A stretch of 15,000 nt of DNA from Chromera velia (lineage: Eukaryota > Sar > Chromeraceae), in contig JAHBMJ010005191.1 of NCBI GenBank assembly GCA_018398765.1, forward strand, positions 21,094 through 36,093, read 5' to 3'. Shown here piece after piece: positions 7,785 to 15,000 of the stretch. A program made the position numbers and the translations under genes. Below the pieces are notes generated by a model, which did no database searches, had not been told where the DNA came from, and worked only from the letters and a program-made list of their open reading frames with translations. The stretch's first letter is position 1. Each line of letters starts with the position of its first letter.

Positions 7785-8243
7785 TAGTGACCAGATTTGA
7801 TTTGATAGGATTTGATTTGATTTGATTTGAGCTTCAAGCTCAAATCTAACCAGATTTGAAGTAGATTTGAGGTTGAAGTCTAGAGGTCACTCTCGACAGT
7901 AGTCTCAACAGCACTGAAGACGACATGACATAGTCGACACCACTAGCAAATCCTAAAAAGCCCTAAAGACAAAAAAATCACTAAAAACTAGACTAAAAGC
8001 TAAATTAAGACTCTCAAAATTAATGAACTATTATCAAAGCTAAGAGCTTATATAAGTTTTTAGCTTAGAGTCATCCTAGAGAGTCACCTCAAAGATTTGA
8101 GGTTAAAGGGTCAGATTTGAACTAGATTTGATGGGATTTAATAGGCTCTATCATGCTAAAGTTTCTCAAGCCTAAGATTTGATTTGAGGTTAAGCCCTAC
8201 TTTAAATCAAATCAATTTGAAATCAAATCAAATCTGGTCACTA
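7785..8243. mobile_element. Non-autonomous hAT-type DNA transposon (MITE), 459 bp
   Basis: The termini 7785-7806 and 8222-8243 are perfect 22-bp inverted repeats beginning TAGTGACCAGATTTGATTTG. They are flanked by an exact 8-bp direct repeat GTCGCCCC (7777-7784 and 8244-8251). An 8-bp target duplication with a TAGNG-type end is the signature of the hAT superfamily. The interior is AT-rich with no open frame for a transposase, so the element is non-autonomous. Subterminal GATTTGA units recur many times, as expected for transposase-binding sites. A perfect 11-bp-arm palindrome lies at 7824-7846. The intact duplication and identical ends suggest a fairly recent insertion. The mobilising transposase is not in this window. 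Confidence 0.88.
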
Positions 8244-8251
8244 GTCGCCCC
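8244..8251. repeat. Right 8-bp target-site duplication of the hAT-type element
   Basis: GTCGCCCC, identical to 7777-7784. Removing one copy and the element restores a continuous ...TAGAG-GTCGCCCC-CGCAAATGG... site. Confidence 0.88.
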
Positions 8252-8851
8252 CGCAAATGGCAGGGGGATATGCCCCATCGCTAAGCCTCATGCAGACCAC
8301 ACCCTGTGGCCCGCTTGGAATCTCTTCCAGACCGTTTTCAATCAACTTCTTTATTGTATACACACAGTCTAAGCCTTTGCATATGACGTGTTTTACACAT
8401 TAATTACGCTTCTTTTTTAACCAGAAAAGGCACGATCGTCGATTCATTATCAGTCGCATGATAAAATCAAGATCAAAAACCCCTTCATAGTTGCTTTTTT
8501 GCTGACTTGACAAATGGGATGAAAAAAAAAAAAGATAAACATCAGGAAAGTAACATACTAATTACCATAAGAATTAAAGTGATAAATTGATAATTTTAAA
8601 AGTTACATAGGCGAAAATGCCTAAAAAAATATTTATATATACCTAAGCATTCATTCACTCTTAATTAAAAAAATGTACGGTGTAACCCCCCCAATTTTTC
8701 AAGTTTTCTTTTAAGTTTTCTTTAGAGGTTTCTTAAAGAATTTATGTAAAAGGCAAACGTATATCTGTCCTATAAAATCGAGCCTAAGTTGCTAGTTAAG
8801 TCAAATTCTAGGTTTAACTGAAATTGCACACAAACTGAAACACATCAAACT
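8252..8851. other. AT-rich region, no gene seen
   Basis: The first 120 bases are of mixed composition; from 8380 the sequence is strongly AT-rich with A and T runs and a C-run at 8685-8691. No open frame longer than about 60 codons and no RNA gene were recognised. Confidence 0.5.
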
Positions 8852-8906
8852 TAGTGTTAGATACCCCCCCGACACTCTAAGCTGTTCTTGAAAACATTTT
8901 TCAGGA

Positions 8907-9404
8907 TTGGATTTTTCAGCGGCATTTAATTTCAAGTTAGGATTTTTGAGCGGCGGTACCGTTTCATGCTATTTTGTGCCACCAAAATTTATTCCACTGT
9001 ACGCGTATACACCCCACTGTCGCACTGCCTTTACGAAGCACCGCGCTGCCCCGGAAACCACGGCCCCGGCATGCCTTTCTACATACAGGCGCGGTATTTT
9101 TCTGAGGGCCCATCAGGCCGCGATGTTCAGGCTCAAATGGCAACTGCGCAATACCTCAGAGAGCAGCGTAGTCGTGCATGCTCACTCAATCCGCGAATTA
9201 TGCAACAGGTGTATCACGTGTTATTCAGGTTTGTCACGTGTACGAAATTTAGAAAATAAATCTGAACGTTTAGGAATCTGCACAGCAAAGAACATGGTGT
9301 ATAGAACATGGTTTGGGGATGGTCCGAATGAGTATTTGATTGCAAACGGAAGTGTCCGTGAAGCTCTTTGTAAATATTATGGCGGCTCTGCTTGCGGCAT
9401 ATAG
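8907..9404 (+). CDS. Unrecognised 165-codon frame inside the candidate element
   Basis: Open from ATG 8907 to a stop at 9402-9404. The first residues translate the element's terminal block, and the last ones (GGSACGI) translate the start of the 33-bp repeat array. The middle is Cys- and basic-residue-containing (RELCNRCITCYSG) with no recognised domain. Length and base composition allow a chance frame; it could also be an element-encoded protein. Confidence 0.25.
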   Translation: MDFSAAFNFKLGFLSGGTVSCYFVPPKFIPLYAYTPHCRTAFTKHRAAPETTAPACLSTYRRGIFLRAHQAAMFRLKWQLRNTSESSVVVHAHSIRELCNRCITCYSGLSRVRNLENKSERLGICTAKNMVYRTWFGDGPNEYLIANGSVREALCKYYGGSACGI

Positions 9405-9453
9405 CTTTTCAAGACATAGGCTCTCCTTGCGGCATAGCTTTTCAAGACATAGG
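9388..9453 (+). repeat. 33-bp hairpin repeat, two tandem units
   Basis: Two units, each ending GCTTTTCAAGACATAGG (9404-9420 and 9437-9453), spaced 33 bases. Before each is a GGCTCTGCTTGCGGCAT-like segment with partial self-complementarity. Confidence 0.85.
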
Positions 9454-9719
9454 TGTTACGGACCTTTGGACCTAGGCTCGATTTGGTCCTTAGAGTAATA
9501 CAGAGAATTAATGGCATTAAATACACACTGTAATACAAAGGCATGCACGTCTGTATCTCAGCCTTTGCAATATAGATTGATTGAGCTTATTAGAAGGACT
9601 GAGTCTTTCCTGATCGATAGAGAAGGCTTTTGTGTATCTGACAGATTGAATTTCTCTATATGTAGAACTTATGTGTGTGAGTTGATTCCTAAGTTCTAGA
9701 GAGCTTAACTAGAACAATA

Positions 9720-9850
9720 GGCTCTGCTTGCAGCACAGCTTTTCAAGACATAGGCCATGCCTGCGGCACAGCTTTTCAAGACATAGGCCGCGCCTGCGGC
9801 ACGGCTTTTCAAGACATAGGCCGCGCCTACGGCGCGGCCTTTCAAGAGTG
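9720..9850 (+). repeat. 33-bp hairpin repeat, four tandem units
   Basis: The same unit as at 9388-9453, with the conserved part starting at 9738, 9771, 9804 and 9837 (last truncated), a constant 33-base period. The variable half of each unit is an inverted repeat; in the last unit it is a perfect 9-bp stem with a TAC loop (GGCCGCGCC at 9819-9827, GGCGCGGCC at 9831-9839). Confidence 0.88.
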
Positions 9851-9908
9851 GATTTTTGAGCGGCATAAAATTTCAAGTAGCCTTGAGTGACAGGGGGGTA
9901 GTGTTAGA

Positions 9909-10246
9909 GAAAGGGTATAAAAGAGTACTATCGTATATGGTGACTATCATAACATTTTTAGAACGTTTTGATGAGTTCTCAAAAAGCTAGTCAAAAATTA
10001 AGGCACGTATAACCTATAGCGTTACATATTATTAGCGTATAACCTAGCGTATAACGCTCAAGAAAAAAGGTTTGATCGGCTAAGTTAAATAAAAAATTTT
10101 TTTTATATACTATAGTTTTGACAGCTTAGTTACCGCTAGCTAGCATATATGTAAACATATATACCTAGATATATGCTCATAGACTCGGACTGTTCTTTTC
10201 TATTAGAACACGATGGCTGGCAGGTTAAGTCACCTTATCATCATCA

Positions 10247-10284
<38 letters not shown>

Positions 10285-10459
10285 CGGTCTATAGGCCATC
10301 ATGCAATGCATGAGTCTAGAACAATGCTGTATTGCCCCTTTGCTAGACTTCCATCACTTATCGAGGTGGGGCTACCGTCTGCTAGCTGAAACCTGGCGCC
10401 TGCATGAATGATGCTTAATCGATCTAAGTGCCGTCCCTCACTATAAAAGGCTGCGACAG
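9909..10459. other. AT-rich region with microsatellite, no gene seen
   Basis: Contains ATAACCTAGCG-type short repeats (10008-10045), a GCTAGCTAGC palindrome near 10134, and TATATA-rich DNA. From about 10285 to 10450 the composition is balanced and a CACTATAAAAGGC TATA-like sequence occurs at 10439-10451. This balanced piece may be another dispersed repeat, but no second copy is in the window. Confidence 0.4.
10238..10283 (+). repeat. (TCA)n(TTA)n microsatellite
   Basis: Four TCA units followed by about eleven TTA units. Confidence 0.92.
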
Positions 10460-10897
10460 TCAAACCAATTCAAGGTACTGAGAGCAGACAGAGCAAACCA
10501 GTGAAGAAGGAGAACAAGGATTGGAATAGATGTATGAAAAAGGCATTCGAAGGGTCAGAAAGATGAACAATTCGGAAAAAGGCCGTTCGGTCATTGTGTT
10601 TACGTCGTTTATCTGTAAGAGAAGAGGAAGAGGAGATGAAAAGGAAAGAAAACAAAGAAATAAAAAACAGAACAGACTCCCATTGCTGAGCTTCATATTC
10701 AGTCTGCTCTCACAGCCATGTTGCAACAAATTTGCCCTTTTAAAGACCAGGTCGGTCACCCTCCCCCTCTCCTGCTGGATGGTTTTCAAGCGTCGCAAAA
10801 GCCCGCACAGCGCGTATGACTGATGGGAAAGACATGTCAAAGGAGAGGTTCTCCCTGCTGGACGTTTGTTCTTCCCCCTCTTCAAACTGTTCATCTA
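10460..10897. other. Region without a convincing gene
   Basis: A 144-codon minus-strand frame (10894 to 10460) starts MNSLKRGKNKRPAG and has an F/L/S-rich middle that is simply the complement of an AG-rich tract. The first 60 residues look more protein-like, but no domain or splice context supports a gene. Confidence 0.4.
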
Positions 10898-10898
10898 G

Positions 10899-10927
10899 AT
10901 CATCATCATCATCATCATCATCATCAT
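10899..10927 (+). repeat. (ATC)n microsatellite
   Basis: About nine tandem ATC units, followed by a palindromic TATA/CTAGA-rich stretch to about 10990. Confidence 0.92.
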
Positions 10928-11255
10928 ATATCTCTAGACTATAGATCTCTAGATATATATCTAGGCATATATCTAAGCATATATAATATATTCTAGACTT
11001 TTCTTTTTTAGATTGTCTCCTGTTCTATATTAATTGTTATAAAATTCAAAAAGTTTTTATTATTTTCAAAATTTCTTTTTTTAGCTACATATATAGTAAC
11101 TTTCAATCACTTCTTTCTAATATTTTAATCGTTTTGGTCAGGTATTTTTTTACTAGGTTTTTCTGAACTTTTTTAAAAATTTGCTACTATAGATTTGCTA
11201 AAACTTTAAAGATCTGATCATCACATATTTTTGTGAAAACCAGAAAAATTCTGTC
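10928..11255. other. AT-rich 3' flank of the minus-strand membrane-protein gene
   Basis: Very AT-rich with short palindromes such as GATATATATC and TCTAGA. It lies immediately downstream of the stop codon at 11256-11258 and probably includes that gene's 3' untranslated region. No other gene is seen. Confidence 0.5.
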
Positions 11256-12249
11256 TCAATTAGGTTCCGTCACCCATATATTGATTTTGTGTGTACTTGA
11301 ATTCATACTAGGAGGGCGGCCAGGGCCTTGCCCTGCTCCATTGGCACTCAACACAGATTCGGTACCCACCTTGTCAGAGCCTCTCCTCCCTGCTGGAGTC
11401 GGAGCTGCCAGAGCAACCGACTCGGAGTGCCTGTGGCTGTGCTGATCAACGGGCTCACTGTGCTCTTGCTCTCTTGTGTAAGTAGGCTGGGGCTCTAAAT
11501 GAGGGGCCTCATTTCTTTCGAGAGCTGCGGGTGGGGGTGCACTGGCAGGAGCTGGCTGGGCCTCTGCGTTTTTTTCTTCTAGCTCGCCGGTCTGCCCTCC
11601 ATAGGGCTGCGCGTTTTGCAGCGCTTCTCCCATGTGTTCGAGGTCATACACGAAGTCCCCTCCTGTCTTTGGGGACACTTCCAATTGATTCTGACGAGTC
11701 CTGATCAACTCTTCGATTTTCACTGCGAACTTTTTCTGCAAGCACAAACAGAAACCGAACCTGAGTTCAAGAGGTGAGGTGCAGGAGGAGAAGACATTAA
11801 GTGCAAAAGGAGATTGAAAGAGAATTTCATTTCTCCATTCTTCTTCTGCCCCTCCGATCGAAATGGGAGATTTCAGAAAGATCCGATTTGCTTCTAGACA
11901 TCATGAAGCAGGAAAAAAAAGACTTTGCACCCCAAAATCCCTCCATGAAATTTTCTTTCTCGTCCCGAGCTATCGATCTTGCTAGCTTCTGTTTGACCTA
12001 CTTCATCTACCTGCTCCCCCCTGTACTTGGCCTCTTCGATTTCATCTGCCACTTCGAGGATCTCCAAAGCACTCACACCAGCGTCAAGCGCACGCCGTAA
12101 CAGCTTCCTGAAGGGTCCAAAATCGTGGGTAGTCTGGTACTTGTACTCTGTGAACAGTCTGCAATTAATGAGATAACGGGCATACAAGCAAACATCCCAA
12201 GTTTTGGCTTTTTCCCCCTCCTTTTGTAGTTTTTCTACCTCCTGCTCTT

Positions 12250-12334
<85 letters not shown>

Positions 12335-13862
12335 TACAAGCATGCAGGCTCCTCGTGTTAATATCTGCTTCATTTGTTGGCTTCTAAAACTCAAATCGAC
12401 CAACTGACTGACCGTTTGTCAGGAAGGAGATAATTTGCCAGGTAGTCAACCAGCGTCTGCAGGCAAGCACCAGGCAGGCAGCTTCTTGCTAGTTGTCCAA
12501 CCTTGCCGAATTCCTGATCATGAATGAATCATTGCGCAGGGGCATGTGTGAGGAATTGAACCGCATAGATCTGCAGACACAAAAGAGAGAGTAGAGAACC
12601 AAGAAGAAGAAAACAACAACCGAGATAAAGAGACACAAAGAGGGACTGAATGAATGAGAAAATATACAACAGAGGATTGACAGCGTCGGTGAACGCGCCT
12701 CTATAAGCCTTCATCTTCAGGGAGGGAGGGAGGGAGACGCACCACGCTCCATACGAGAAGGGCGAGGCCTGTCGTGAGCACCGTCAGGAGCGTCTGGAAG
12801 TTGAACGCGCCAATTTCTCCAGTCTGCAGGGTAATTAAAAGAAGGGCCGCTAGAGAAAGAGTGACGTACAACCCCTCGATCCACACCCGATGGCATTTCT
12901 CTGTGTATCGGTCAAGCCCACAATGAGGAAGGCAGACATGGAAGTAAATAGCTCCATAGATTGGTACACGGAAATCAGGGTGCAATTGCGCAGAGAGCTA
13001 CAGAATGCAAAGACTCTCTGTGAACGTTCGCAATGGACGCAATAATCTAGGCAGATAGACACGAAGGTGCGCACGGTGTTTCTCGCGTCGTCGAATTGTT
13101 GCTGACGTCTCTATGTACAGGAAAGGAAAGGAAAGGGAAGGGAAGAAAAAAGAATGTCATATGACAGATGAAACACAAAAAAAGAATCAAAAAAGAGAAA
13201 ACCCTGAGAGCTGGTGCCCTACCTACCTGTTTGACGACGATGAGGATTCCCTGTCTGTTCTCGACCACTCGCACGGAGCCTCCAATAGACACGTTAGAGA
13301 ATTTGATCTCTGAGAGGCCGAATGTTCTTGTGGGCAGCTCTGTGACCTGCACGCAGCTAGGCATGTGAAGATTCACAACACGCAAAGACGATATATAAAC
13401 TTCACTGCCAATATGCAGCTTGTTTGGACCAGGTGTCAAATCGAGGAATCACCTTGCGGGATCTGTGGATCTAATGGCTGGATGTTTGATATTCAGGAAG
13501 AGGGAAGGAAGACAGAAGGGAAGGAGGGAGCATTGGCATCTTCGTCATCCATTCAAAAAGAAAGCGGCATCCCATTCTCCTGAAGAAAAAGCCCAAGTAG
13601 AAGGCCCATGGGGAAAAGAACAAAGAGGAAGAGAGACCAAGAGATTCTTTCAGTGATAGAACATGGGCCACCATATTCGTGCGCTCATCCAGATGTCTTC
13701 TAACAAAACCCTTCAACCCATTCACACACACATCTACTCATATATACATATTAAATATGAATGTGTATGAATGTAGGCCAGTTGATTGACCGTGTAGGTG
13801 TACCGAAAGCTGTCTCCACTGGGGCCTATCCAGGGTCGAAAGTTTTGGTATCTGATCTCCAT
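11256..13862 (-). CDS. Multi-exon membrane protein, 3' part of the gene
   Basis: Seven exons, each with GT-AG borders, join in phase: 13862-13791, 13346-13227, 13110-13026, 12900-12743, 12456-12413, 12158-12011, 11735-11256 (368 residues, TGA stop). Joins read smoothly: FRYTYT-VTELPTRTFG, ILIVVKQ-RRQQQF, LLVWSV-TLVDYL, LLPDKR-LFTEYK, YRGEQ-KKFAVK. Residues 1-92 are a beta-rich soluble part. Hydrophobic segments lie at about 100-118 (EGLYVTLSLAALLLITL) and 129-152 (LLTVLTTGLALLVWSVTLVDYL). Residues 160-240 are charged and helical, and 245-368 form a Pro/Ala/Gln/Glu-rich, probably disordered tail. The family is not recognised; the second segment faintly recalls TRPML/polycystin S4, but no pore follows. 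Weak points are the GTTCAC donor at 13025, and an ATCTATGCG sequence after a strong acceptor at about 12570 that could be a 9-base microexon or an alternative end. The 5' exons lie upstream and are incomplete. Confidence 0.72.
12249..12330. repeat. (CT)n(CA)n(GA)n compound microsatellite
   Basis: About 11 CT units, 12 CA units and 17 GA units in a row. The CT and GA halves are reverse complements, so the tract can fold into a hairpin with a CA loop. It lies inside the 12412-12159 intron of the minus-strand gene. Confidence 0.92.
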
Positions 13863-14013
13863 CTGCATGCAGATAGATGCACACATACACGCAGGCAGAC
13901 AAAAAGGAAGAGAGAGGGGAATGTTAGGTGCCAAAAAGCTTCCACGAGGCGCAAAGAGTAAATGTCGATCACCCATCTTCATTTGCTTCTTGAGTTGTGA
14001 AAACATCTTTACT

Positions 14014-14034
14014 CCCACCCCCACCCCTGCCCCC
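14014..14034 (-). other. G-quadruplex motif on the minus strand
   Basis: The minus strand reads GGGGG-CA-GGGG-T-GGGGG-T-GGG, four G-tracts with 1-2 base loops, which meets the usual G4 definition. It would be in the transcribed strand sequence of the minus gene, in the intron upstream of exon 13862-13791. Confidence 0.75.
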
Positions 14035-14051
14035 TTGAAAACACAGAGATA

Positions 14052-14068
14052 CCCCCCCCCCCCCCCCC
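14052..14068 (+). repeat. Poly-C run (17 C)
   Basis: Homopolymer of 17 C, 17 bases after the C-rich G4 motif. Its length is likely uncertain in any assembly. Confidence 0.85.
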
Positions 14069-14405
14069 AACACACACCCTCACGCAGATGAGTCACAGCC
14101 CCTTCCGGAAATCCGGCCTACACTATTAGAGTCTAGTTTTTTCCCCACCATTTTGATTCCACTTGTGTCAAACATTGCGTTGCGGGACTACTTTTTTCTC
14201 TTACGTGACAAAACACAAAGTTTGTGTACTCCCGTGCCTCTACTCCGTTCGTCCGTACTACGTAGTCCGAAACACGTCAGTGCGCGATGCACGTCCACTC
14301 TCGTGTCAAAAAATCAAAGCGACAAGCATGCTCGTCTCCTTCTCCTTTTCCCGACAGGGAGGCTCTTCCTTTCTCTGCAGGGCATTTGTTTCTCTTCAGA
14401 CCCAC

Positions 14406-14443
14406 CATGAGCACCACACCGTCAAACCTCTTGGTTCGACCAC
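14406..14443 (-). CDS. Tentative upstream exon of the membrane-protein gene
   Basis: A 38-base candidate exon with acceptor GTGTGTGCAG| and donor ATG|GTGGGT. It encodes GRTKRFDGVVLM and exits in phase 0, matching the phase-0 entry of the exon at 13862 (giving ...VVLM-MEIRYQNF...). Phase and splice sites agree, but such a short exon next to a microsatellite may be chance. Confidence 0.35.
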
Positions 14444-14447
14444 CTGC

Positions 14448-14466
14448 ACACACACACGCACACACG

Positions 14467-14512
<46 letters not shown>
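14448..14512 (+). repeat. (CA)n(GA)n microsatellite
   Basis: CA units with occasional CG from 14448 to about 14484, then GA units to about 14512. On the minus strand the GT part runs directly into the CAG acceptor of the tentative exon at 14443. Confidence 0.92.
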
Positions 14513-14517
<5 letters not shown>

Positions 14518-14772
14518 TGAGAGAGAGACAAAGAGACAAAACCTCCGCTGTCTGCCCCCAATTAATTCCGGGGAGTATTCGGCAAAGAATGCAGGAGCGG
14601 TTTCATTCCCTCAAACGGCACAACAGCATTGACCAGCATCACTAAGCGTGTTCCCAGCCAGCAAGAGAAGCAGAGAAGACTGCATGCATGAGCGAGACAG
14701 CAACATGGATTATGTGTAGACTCTCGGGACTTCATTGCATGCAGTGGTCAAGCAATGAGCCAGACCGATAAA

Positions 14773-14823
14773 AAACCAAAGAGACACAAAAGAAAAAAAA
14801 CGCCGATCTGAAAGGACAGGTGT
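14773..14823. other. Intronic or exon-like stretch of the minus-strand gene
   Basis: On the minus strand, CTGCAG| at about 14879 is followed by a possible exon (MRKDIFSVDGHLSFQIG) and a donor-like GGC|GTTTTT near 14802; the T-rich sequence after it looks like intron. The phase to neighbouring exons could not be resolved. Confidence 0.25.
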
Positions 14824-14947
14824 CCATCCACTGAAAATATGTCTTTACGCATGGAGGTGGATGAAAAATCCGTCGTCTGCAGCGTGACAGATCGAAAACT
14901 GCCTCCGAATACAGGAAGCAGGCAATGAATAGCACTCACCGTGCTAC

Positions 14948-15000
14948 CGTGGGTTGCAAGCAAGTACGAGGAAAGCCCAAGCAATCACGAGGAGCGGATC
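14948..15000 (-). CDS. Tentative partial exon at the window edge, hydrophobic
   Basis: Read from the right edge on the minus strand, one frame gives DPLLVIAWAFLVLACNP, a membrane-helix-like sequence, up to a possible donor CACG|GTAGCA; a stronger donor (ACG|GTGAGT) lies 11 bases on but is out of frame for this reading. It may be an N-terminal signal anchor of the same membrane-protein gene. Truncated by the window. Confidence 0.3.

Larger units (their letters stand above)
8862..9898. mobile_element. Candidate DNA transposon with C-rich inverted ends
   Basis: The left end reads TACCCCCCCGACACTCTAAG (8862 on) and the reverse complement of the right end reads CCCCCCTGTCACTCAAGG (9898 back), an imperfect inverted repeat. 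The outer flanks carry the same 10-mer TAGTGTTAGA (8852-8861 and 9899-9908). Just inside each end is a GGATTTTTSAGCGGCAT-type block (8905-8921 and 9849-9865). A 9-11 bp duplication would fit Mutator-like elements, but the ends do not match a superfamily consensus I know. No transposase motif was found. The family is therefore open. Confidence 0.6.

Noticed and set aside
9500-9700. 62-codon frame between the two hairpin-repeat blocks
   Set aside because: Too short and unsupported; no recognisable motif and no expression or splice context.
9388-9850. CRISPR array
   Set aside because: The 33-bp units are directly tandem with no unique spacers, and the genome is eukaryotic.
10460-10894. 144-codon minus-strand frame
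   Set aside because: The central part is the complement of a purine-rich tract; no domain, no splice partner, and it lies in a repeat-rich island. Kept only as a note.
11256-13862. TRPML or polycystin channel
   Set aside because: Only the LLVW...YL segment resembles S4; the protein continues hydrophilic to its end with no S5, pore or S6.

Overview
The window is nuclear DNA of a eukaryote with short spliced genes, most likely a coccidian apicomplexan (a Sarcocystidae- or Eimeria-like parasite). The evidence is a secreted pepsin-family protease with canonical GT-AG introns, many TGCATGCA-type palindromes (a known ApiAP2 target motif), and introns full of GT, CT and CTGT microsatellites. No rRNA or tRNA gene was seen. 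The species cannot be named from the sequence.

Layout. 1-735: GC-rich DNA built from nested inverted copies of repeat blocks. 1174-3762 (+): a complete three-exon gene for a 433-residue aspartyl protease, the best supported gene here. 3763-4800: intergenic. 4820-5162 and 7337-7613: two direct copies of one dispersed repeat. Between them, 6117-7031 (-) is a 304-codon open frame carrying a motif very like the PP1-binding site of PNUTS. Downstream of it are fragments that may be a decayed or unspliced continuation.

7777-8251 is a 459-bp non-autonomous hAT-type transposon (MITE) with 22-bp perfect terminal inverted repeats and an exact 8-bp target-site duplication. 8852-9908 is a second candidate element, with C-rich imperfect inverted ends, a 10-bp flanking direct repeat, and an internal array of 33-bp hairpin units. 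8400-11250 as a whole is AT-rich and transposon- or repeat-laden, with no convincing conserved gene.

11256 to beyond the right edge (-): the 3' part of a multi-exon membrane-protein gene. Seven consecutive exons join in phase (13862 to 11256) into 368 residues with two adjacent hydrophobic segments and a long Pro/Ala/Gln/Glu-rich tail. Its 5' exons lie at about 14400-15000 and beyond; these are only tentative.

The genes do not form an operon and no shared pathway is visible. The main interest is intron and mobile-element biology: a 9-bp repeat sits exactly on both splice junctions of protease intron 1, microsatellites abut splice sites, and there are two insertion footprints with duplicated target sites in what is probably an apicomplexan genome, a group where DNA transposons are rarely reported.
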